Assembly: GCF_947507565.1 (NCBI RefSeq)
Contig: NC_089190.1
Coordinates: 310,001 to 374,000 of the forward strand
DNA from: Oscarella lobularis
Lineage: Eukaryota; Porifera; Homoscleromorpha; Homosclerophorida; Oscarellidae
Direction of reading: 5' to 3'
Length of the DNA: 64,000 bases
Both the position numbers and the translations under genes were made by a program. Shown here piece by piece: positions 57,073 to 64,000 of the stretch. A model generated the notes under the pieces. That model saw nothing but the letters and a program-made list of their open reading frames with translations, ran no database searches and was not told where the DNA came from. How positions within the stretch are numbered: the stretch's first letter is position 1; every line of letters begins with the position of its first letter.

Positions 57073-58671
57073 ATCGAGCTGCTTCTTCTGAGGAGTGTGG
57101 ATACTACGGGACTAGACTAGTCGTTGTCACGTGATTAACTTTAATAGTGGATAAGGCTTGTGCACAGTGACGTCAGAGCCGACGTCACGGCTTTTTGGTT
57201 GGGCATTTACGGCATTACGTCTTAGTAAAGATTTTTGCGACCTGGTCTGTTCCTCAAAGTCGAGAATATAAGTGAGGCCCCTTTTGAGGGTTGGGTACAA
57301 ATCTGGCGACGAGCCGCTGTAAAAATCGCTCGAACGTATACCGGAACCCGTATACCTTTAACGACAACGAGACACACCTCTATCCTTAGCTAGAGTCGTC
57401 GGAGAAGAGCATTCGATGAACGACGGAGGAACGTCGAGCTTCGATAGAGCGTTCATTCGGCTATTGCGCAAAGGAGACCAACTAGAACGCGTAGATTGCA
57501 GCGTCTGAGAGTAAGCAGTCCTACTATAGTGAAGTTTTATATATCGCTTCGCTAGCTATCGAATTTCGCTTACAAGACAGCGCCAGAGATCGTTTCTAAT
57601 CTGATTAGAACACGATACACGCTTTTGATATCGTTCGAGCGAGGCCCGTGATCAAACGTCCGTGTTCGTAAAGCATCCGGGTAACTGACAATGTAGAAAG
57701 GCCTTCAACCTTTTTGACTGAAAGGTGTTCGGGACGCCTTTCAGCGACGGTGGACTCGCTTTCCAAAGTACTTTTCTCAGCGCTGGCTTTTTTAAGGAAA
57801 AGTGAGGCTCCCTAAGCGAACTCACCATCAGTTCTTCGCATTTCATAATAGAAGGAAAGGCTGATTTGCGGAAGTCGATCGTTCTATCTGAAAGTACTAC
57901 GATGGCCTACACTGAGACGTCGCAGTCAGTGAGTCTCGGTCGTTCCCTATCGCGCAAAAGCCAAATTGACCCGTTCCTATATAGAGGCCTGGCTCTTCTC
58001 TATCGTCGGTCGAAATTCTCTTTTCCAACGAGCGAAAATAAGGTTAGAAGCGTGCCTCGTTGTGGTGGCTAGAGTTGTGAAACAAAGCAGAAGCTGTCGC
58101 GGCTTGCAGTCATGCATCACAATGCTTAGAGACTGCACATACCACAGACAATACCCTTGGGCGCTTTTGCATTATAGGAACTAGATCTGTCGCTGACTTC
58201 GTTGTTGTCTGAGTCGAAACAAAGTCGTTTGCAGATTCTAGGAAGGCAGCTATTCCCCCCCCCCCCCCTCGGTGCCGGCCGCTTACTGAGGTCATGGTAA
58301 AAAACAACCTTCGGGCATCTTTCACATCGATACCAGTCGCTTCCAGTTAAAAGCGGTCAGACATTTGCAAGCGACAACAATCGATTGTCTTTGACTCTGT
58401 TGATTGTTGAAGTGATTCTGTGGCCATTTGCGGGCCCAGACTTAGCTCGTGACATCGCGTAGATCGTCTCCGAATCAGCCATTGCATGCGTTTCGTCCGC
58501 GTCAGCAGCTCTTCAAAGATCAACATATCATGTACAACTGCAATGATCAAAGGGACCGCACGCAAGGAGCCCATTAGGCGTCAGCTCCTGGCTCCTCCTC
58601 CCAGAGTCCACATATAAGGCGAGCTTTTTTCAGGTGTATATATAGACAGACGCTGTTTTCTTCCTAACGCG

Positions 58672-59764
58672 ATGCTCGCCTTCATCGTTTTGGCTTTTGC
58701 TTTGGTCCACGTACCCTCGTCTCTCGCTCCCACCGACCTCGATTCACCTCTCATCACCCAGGAGCTCATCGACGCAGTGAACAACAACCCCGAAGTAAAG
58801 TATACAGCTCCAAGTGCAACGTTGAACCTAACCCAACTTCTGCTTTCCTAGATGGACTGCAGGCTTTAGCAAACGATTCCGAAACATGACCGTTGGCGAG
58901 AGTCGTGCAATGGTTGGCTTTTCGCCTGATTCTCAGCTTCGCGCCCAACTCCAGTCCTCGCTTCCACGCAATCCTTGGGGAGCCTCCCATTCCCTTTTTC
59001 ATCCGCCGCCGGCGTTTGAAATGGCCCGGTCGCATTCATACTCCTCGTGATCTGGTAAGTGAAATATGTGCATATGCTATGCAGATTAGACGAGTTTGTT
59101 TTGAAGGGTAAATGCGCCTCCTCTTGGGCGTATTCTGCAACATGTATGTGTGGAAATGCGCCTCGATATCTCTTCTATGTATTGCATTTCAGCTGTTATT
59201 GCCGATCGAATAGCAATCCATATACGAACTTTCTGCTTAATGACAATATTTCACCTCAGTAGCTCATTTCCTGCGACTACTACCCTAATCAAAACGGATG
59301 CAAAGCTGGAGATCCACTCAGTGCATTTCAAAACTACTTGAAAAACATCGGGTAAATGATCGTTTCTCGGATTCTTTTCCAAGCTAAAGCATTATTAAGA
59401 TGCCTCTCTGAGACCTGCTATCCGTCTACAAGCAATATAAACGGAATCAGAGGCACCTGCCTGTCAGGCAACTACGGCCGATGTCCGAACCCGAACGCTC
59501 AATTTTTGAAATACCGAAGCAAAGGCGGTAACAAGGTCTACGGGGTAATCACAGAAAGTTTCAATGTTATTATTGTGTTTAGTAGGCGCTCCTAATTGTT
59601 CTGTTTCCTATTTAGAGCGACGCTGCTGAATACGAGGTTTATTTTTACGGGCCTATTGGAGCCGGAATAAAAGTCTACCAAGACTTGTACGCTTACTATG
59701 GAGTAGGAGTGTACAAACACGTCTCGGGCCAGTTTGTTGGTTTGCATTCTGTCAGAATTATCGG
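58672..59764 (+). pseudogene. Broken copy of the cathepsin B-like gene
   Basis: The duplicate of 12622-13715, with the TATA region kept. It has an extra G in the second exon (CCTTGGGGAGCC against CCTTGGGAGCC, near 58975), which shifts the frame. It also has a nonsense change CAG to TAG (CCTCAGTAGCTC near 59262) in the fourth exon. Homology ends at about 59800, so the last three exons with the catalytic Asn region are missing. The Cys-to-Ser active-site change (GKCASSWAY) is already present here, so that substitution predates the duplication. Confidence 0.85.
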
Positions 59765-59800
59765 GTAAACTTGGGATTTTATAAAATGTCCTATAAATGC

Positions 59801-60045
59801 TGAGAAATGTTGAGGGAGACGGAGACACTTGTGGAGAAACTTTCTGTGGCTGAGATACAAGAAGAAGCGGAAGACTTCTTTCAGAAAGTTTCTCAGATGT
59901 TGAAGAAAGTGTTCATGACTGCCGGACGATGCCCTGGAAAAAAGCAATCAACAGAGAGACACTTTGGCGTGAATTTCACGTTCTCCGACTAACTGGCCTT
60001 AAAGAATTGTGGAGATCCTTTCTGGCAAATATTAGTGCCAAACTG
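59801..60045 (+). other. Unassigned segment with a 61-codon ORF
   Basis: Lies between the end of the segmental duplication and the second transposon. An ORF from an ATG at about 59807 to 59992 encodes an amphipathic, Glu/Lys-rich helix (KLSVAEIQEEAEDFFQKVSQ) followed by a basic stretch. I do not recognise it, and it may be one exon of a larger gene interrupted by the transposon. The last nine bases, GCCAAACTG (60037-60045), are the candidate left target-site duplication of the next element. Confidence 0.3.
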
Positions 60046-60233
60046 TAGCCTCGCGTTGCCAGGCCCTTCTCCCTGATCTCCCGTATAAACACGGGAGGGG
60101 AGAAGGGCCTGGTACCACTGGTCTGCGTCATAGGTCACGAGGACCACCCTGTTGTGGGTGCGGTCCATCGTATTCTAATGCAATTACACACCTCGCGTAT
60201 CATTGGCCTGCAACTCTACTGTCCCTCCCATCC

Positions 60234-63053
60234 ATGGCCTCGGATACTTCGTCTTCGTTAGAGGAGCGATGCGCTTGGTACACCTTCTAATAATCCGCGA
60301 CTGCTTGATTTGTAACGTATTAATCCGTAGGTTGCGCACGGAGTACGTTGAAGGCGATCCAGATGATTGTGTGCCGGTTGCGGAAGTTCGCCAAGCTGTT
60401 CACGACCGGCTTGATCTTTCACTCGGCACCAAAGAGGTGTCTAATCTTGTTCGAACCGCGTTCCCGGCCAGCCGGCGTAAGAACCTGCAAAAAGACCTGA
60501 AAAGAGCATACTTCTATACGGGCATGAAAAGAAAATGCCTTTCGATGGATGAGCCACAATGTAATCCATCAATTGAACCTCAAATTGAAATGGAATGTGA
60601 CCCTGTCAGCGATAAAAATAGCAAGGAATGAAATACTGGCTTTTGAATGTCTTCTCATTGTCTCTTTCAATAGATCTCGACTGGGGACGCGTGATGAAAC
60701 TTCTGGTTTCTGAGGTTGAAAATATCGTTCTGTTCGAAGAAGAAAATGATACTGTAACGAGGCAGGACCCTTCTCTCTTGGACATGGTTTCATATCAGGA
60801 GCAAATCCAGAAACTTGCTCCTCGACTCTACGACCTGCTCACCGCTCTAGTGGTGCCTCCCATTCGATACGGCCGTTCGCGCACTGGCGAAAAAAATGGC
60901 AGTAAAGTTCTGCATATTATGTCAATGATCCTGAAACAGAGATCTCAGAGAGCTGCAGTTCTTCCCACACTGATGTCCTTTCAGATGATCAGTAAGGGTA
61001 CAAGCAGGCAGGTACAAATGAGTGATATATTTGGACCTTGCCAAAGGTTAAAGTTTGTCTAATAGGTAATTGATGACATGAATAGCGTTGGGGTAGCGAC
61101 CTCGTACACTCACTCGTGGCGATGCCTTTAGAAAATTGCCGAATGCCATTCCCAGTCACTGCCAGATTCCAGCAACATAATTTTGGCTTACGACAACCTT
61201 AATATAACAAAAAGAACCGGCCATGAACGTTCCGGTAAAGCACGAAAGACATAATGCCAAACCCTTTTGAAACTAAAGGATGTTGTAGATAAGCACAAGG
61301 AGATGTGGGACATGACGACGCGTCTGGTTATTGATCTCTCCCACGTTCAGTTTCCCACTTTCAGCGATTCTCCAGTACGAACTACAGAGAACAATTGCTA
61401 AGGTTCATTTTTTACCTTTAGAGGCCCAAACGTCAGGATCTGGATGACCGGAGCATACTTCCTTCACCAGAAGACTACGCTCAGCTACGAAAAGACGGCA
61501 CTAATCATGTCATGAGATTCATGACAACCCATTTCCCTACATTGAAGCATATGTCGTCTGCGTGCCCAGAAATGGAGCCGCACAAAAAGCCGTCAAAGGC
61601 TGTTGTTTGTGCGCTTGAAATTGTTGATGCAAATGAAGGTACAAAGGACGGCACCATCACCGTTTTGGAATCTTTTGTAAAAGACCTAAAGAAAAAGGAT
61701 GCCAAGCCTATTGTAAGTGAACTGAAGAATACCCCTGTGTTTCTTTTTATTGTTCTATTACGAAAGGCTGTCGTGGGCGATCAGCTTACTTGTAAAAACA
61801 TCAGAGGTGCCAGGCGAATACGTCAGCCGGAGAGAAGAGTACTTGAAAGATTGCAATGGGCTAAAGAATCTCCCGGTATAGTGAAACCTCTGCTGTGACT
61901 CCACTGAGTGCCACTCTCGTAGGCGATTTCCATTTCACGTGGGAGTGCTTGACAGTCTGCCTGCAGTCTCTGTGGGGAAGTCCTGAAGACAATGGAACAA
62001 TGAATCATCTTAAGACGGCGCTAAATTTAACATCTGTTGATCGCAATGCGAAGAAGTTCCAACCATCAGATGAATTCTTTCAGCAGGTGACGAGAGATTA
62101 GATGTCGATCTAAAATAAACAAATTGTTTCAAAGGTATATGAAGCGCATTTGATGGCGGCAATTTGCGGTCACCTGGGAATTTCTTCCTGCCACGAGCCG
62201 TTCAGTATACCAGAGGAGGACCAGGTCCAGTGGCTTCAGAGAACAGCGCAAACTATCTACGAGAAGACCATCAGAGTTCGTGATCCGCCCATCTACGAAG
62301 AAGACGACGACGCTGTTTATGCTTACCATCGTACTCTTTTACACATGGGCTACTTGTACGTCAATCTCCGGACCGCAATTAGATGGGAGAATGGTCCCGA
62401 AATTATAAGAATGTGGCGTTACTGGCTGCCACTATTTCTGGGAGCGGGAAAAGTAAATTATTCATCTGAAGCAGCTAATTTCTTAGCTAACCTCGCCGCT
62501 GATTGGAGCCCGGAAATGTGCTACATACACACACATCATAGAACGGTGAATTCAAGTGGAAAAGTTGCGCACGGAAAGCCGATTGACCAATTGGTCGAGC
62601 ATTACAACCTGTGAGTAGAATGTGTAATTCTACCCTATTCCTCAAATTTATTCTTACTTTCTCTCTTCCAGCATTTTGAAGAACGCTGTACGCTCAAGCG
62701 GCGCAAACCTAACAAAAAAACATGTTGCTTTGGTGTCAAAAGTCGCCTTATCACTGGTCGAATTTAGCAAGATGGCAGACAGCATTCTTCAATCCAAGCG
62801 GTCACCATCTCATACAACGAGGTCAGGAGCTAGGGACATAGAGCAGATGGTCCAAATACTGCTTGATAACGACATCGCATCGGAGAAAGAAAAACGCAAA
62901 ATGAAGGAATCTACAGTTGATCCACGTCGTGAAGGCTTGCAGAAGATAGCTGATGGATGGCTGAGACGCTTTTTGTGTAAAGATGATGTGTCTGTTGAAG
63001 ATTGTGATGACTCTCGCAGGGAGATTAGTGACATTTCTGATCTGATATATTAA
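60234..63053 (+). pseudogene. DUF6589-type protein of the second element (nonsense codon)
   Basis: The exon plan parallels the intact gene. Exon 1 is 60234-60277 (ending EERCAW), then 60331-60596, 60674-61011, and further exons to the last one near 62671-63053. The RFX-like N-terminus is well kept (DDCVPVAEVRQAVHDRL, then NLVRTAFPASRRK and YFYTGMKRK). ILAYDNLNITKR, GDQLTCKNIRGARR, GDFHFTWECLTVCL, HRTLLHMGYLYVNL, IIRMWRYWLPLFLGA and HRTVNSSGK follow in order. An in-frame TAG at 61128-61130, in the exon before the YDN motif (SWRCL-stop-KIAEC), truncates the protein. No other lesion is obvious. This second sequence supports the exon model of the intact copy. Confidence 0.8.
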
Positions 63054-64000
63054 TCATGTATAACATTCTCAGATTGAGATGGTGCCAAAGGCACTCGATC
63101 CATTACAGCATTTTTATACCGTAGAAGCAGGCCATGAAGCGACAATGCGTACCGCTCCATTATTCCAGGTAAGCATTTTATGTCATCTAATGTGTTAAGA
63201 CTGTCTCTCCGTAGGATGATGTTCCTGAGGGTTGCATTGGTAGCGACAGTTTCGCATCCAAGGCCAATTGGATATTGTGCAGAATGCTCTCTTCGCCAAC
63301 AGGTAAGCATTGTTAACAGCCTCGGACAAATGGGTGATTCGCTGCATATCTGAAGAGGAAAAAATGCTTGTTTAGGAAATGATGCCTTCCTTTCCTTACC
63401 TTCTTTCTCCTAGCCCTCGATGATTCCCTTCCACATTGTTCGCCAGGTCTCCGCTTTTTTGAGAAATGACCATGATAAACAAAGAAGCCGTAAGGGTCGT
63501 CCGGCTCTTCGCTGCAGCTAGAACAGCAGGGAAGTTCTTCTTGACACCCGTCTTCGAATGGGCTGTCTAGTGCGCGAACTAGGGATTTTCGAAAGCACTT
63601 CCTCGTCGCGAGAATACTTCGAACATCCGCATCTACAGACCGAGCTTTCAATTGTCCTGGCCGGAACATGACAATAGCGGTGCTAGGCATAGTGTCCCTG
63701 CCAGCTCTTCCAAACATCTGTACAGACCAGCATTTCGTAAATTTATCAGCTCTTTTGACTTGTTCATTAGGTTACGTACACTTACCTGGAATAACTGGGC
63801 AACAGACGTGGGGATGCCGAAATGAATGACGAGTCTGACGTCGCAAATGTCAATGCCCTGAAGTAGTCAACGTCGTAAACCATTTTTTATTCGGCTAGTG
63901 CAGGACTTTGAATACCATTCCAAAGCCGATTGTCGCTATGACAATTCTCTTCTCGCCGATCCTGAACTCTTTCTCAACGTCTCGTTGTTCGTATGAGCTC
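63050..64000 (-). pseudogene. RecQ-type helicase of the second element, partial
   Basis: The minus strand gives the C-terminal part. MFGRAGRDTMPSTAIVMF (63717 down) is motif VI. TRKCFRKSLVRALDSPFEDG and CCSSCSEEPDD form the zinc-like region. A diverged basic linker follows, then the terminal segment (CETVATNATLRNIILRRDSL, ending ENVIHD) that stops at 63050. Upstream exons with GIDICDVRLVIHFGIPTSV-like sequence lie around 63865-63790, and the N-terminal helicase motifs are beyond the window. The junction between the linker and the last exon near 63310 is unclear. The gene is probably inactive, like its partner, but that cannot be proven from this part. Confidence 0.7.

Larger units (their letters stand above)
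49399..59800 (+). repeat. Segmental duplication, copy 2 (carries two transposon insertions)
   Basis: Homologous to 8645-13775 with few substitutions. Differences are the 5,235-bp element at 50680-55914, the 930-bp element at 56143-57072, a longer CTGT array, and absence of the 936-bp element present in copy 1. The right edge is abrupt at about 59800, inside the intron after the sixth cathepsin exon. Beyond that, copy 1 continues with the last three exons while copy 2 has unrelated sequence. Non-coding parts hold the same degenerate repeats as copy 1. Confidence 0.85.
60046..64000. mobile_element. Second RecQ-DUF6589 transposon, inverted and decayed, runs off the window
   Basis: Begins TAGCCTCGCGTTGCCAGGCC, the same tip as the intact element. 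Its nested stem has CCAGGCCCTTCTCC pairing with GGAGAAGGGCCTGG around CCCGTATAAACACGGG. The gene order is the mirror image: the DUF6589-like gene (plus) comes first and the RecQ-like gene (minus) second, and again they meet at overlapping stops near 63050-63053. Coding sequences are clearly diverged from the intact element, so this is a separate lineage rather than a recent duplicate. The right end lies outside the window. Confidence 0.85.

Noticed and set aside
1-64000. CRISPR arrays, rRNA genes, bacterial operons
   Set aside because: No regularly spaced repeats with unique spacers, no rRNA-like conserved blocks and no polycistronic gene arrays were seen. The gene structure is eukaryotic.

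Overview
The window is animal nuclear DNA. Genes carry many small exons separated by introns of about 45-70 bp, and the families are metazoan: a Bark-beetle-type junction receptor, frizzled-type seven-helix and cysteine-rich-domain proteins, SMYD, sacsin, ZYG11/ZER1, NAXE and a cathepsin B relative. Moderate GC, very short introns and dense young DNA transposons point to an early-branching animal. A homoscleromorph sponge such as Oscarella is my best guess, by inference only. There are no bacterial operons, CRISPR arrays or rRNA genes.

Layout. 1-3000: no gene recognised, one diverged repeat pair. 3038-6625: a SMYD lysine methyltransferase (minus) and an intronless SAM-dependent methyltransferase (plus) share a divergent promoter. 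7790-8670: a broken copy of a local family, called FZ-LTD here (frizzled-like cysteine-rich domain plus lamin-tail-like domain). 8645-13775: copy 1 of a segmental duplication, containing a cathepsin B-like gene whose catalytic Cys is Ser. 14220-16605: broken ZYG11-like and sacsin-like fragments. 16601-18041: a duplicated 3' end of the large receptor that follows. 19792-28624: a Bark beetle/Anakonda-like receptor of about 2,810 codons in 8 exons, with two in-frame TGA codons. 31598-34161: a frizzled-like seven-helix receptor. 34884-40595: two FZ-LTD genes arranged tail to tail. 41940-44354: a ZYG11-like gene with one in-frame TAG, directly downstream of a small transposon. 44719-45589: NAXE. 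46100-49030: two more 3' fragments of the FZ-LTD family. 49399-59800: copy 2 of the segmental duplication. 60046-64000: a second, decayed large transposon cut by the window end.

The most interesting object is at 50680-55914. It is a 5,235-bp DNA transposon with ~278-bp terminal inverted repeats and a perfect 9-bp target-site duplication, and copy 1 of the segmental duplication supplies the unoccupied site. It holds two convergent, spliced and apparently intact genes: a RecQ-type helicase (517 aa, 7 exons) and a DUF6589-type protein (777 aa, 10 exons) with an RFX-like N-terminal winged helix. Their stop codons overlap at the centre. A diverged relative with the same layout, inverted and with a nonsense codon, starts at 60046. 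I read this as an autonomous transposon in which the DUF6589 protein is the probable transposase and RecQ a helper helicase. Comparing the two duplication copies also exposes two smaller elements with clean target-site duplications, at 10846-11781 and 56143-57072.

Exon boundaries were worked out by hand from splice signals, reading phase and agreement between paralogues. Those for the cathepsin, Bark-like, NAXE, RecQ and DUF6589 genes sum to whole codon counts. SMYD, the frizzled-like receptor and the FZ-LTD genes are less certain.
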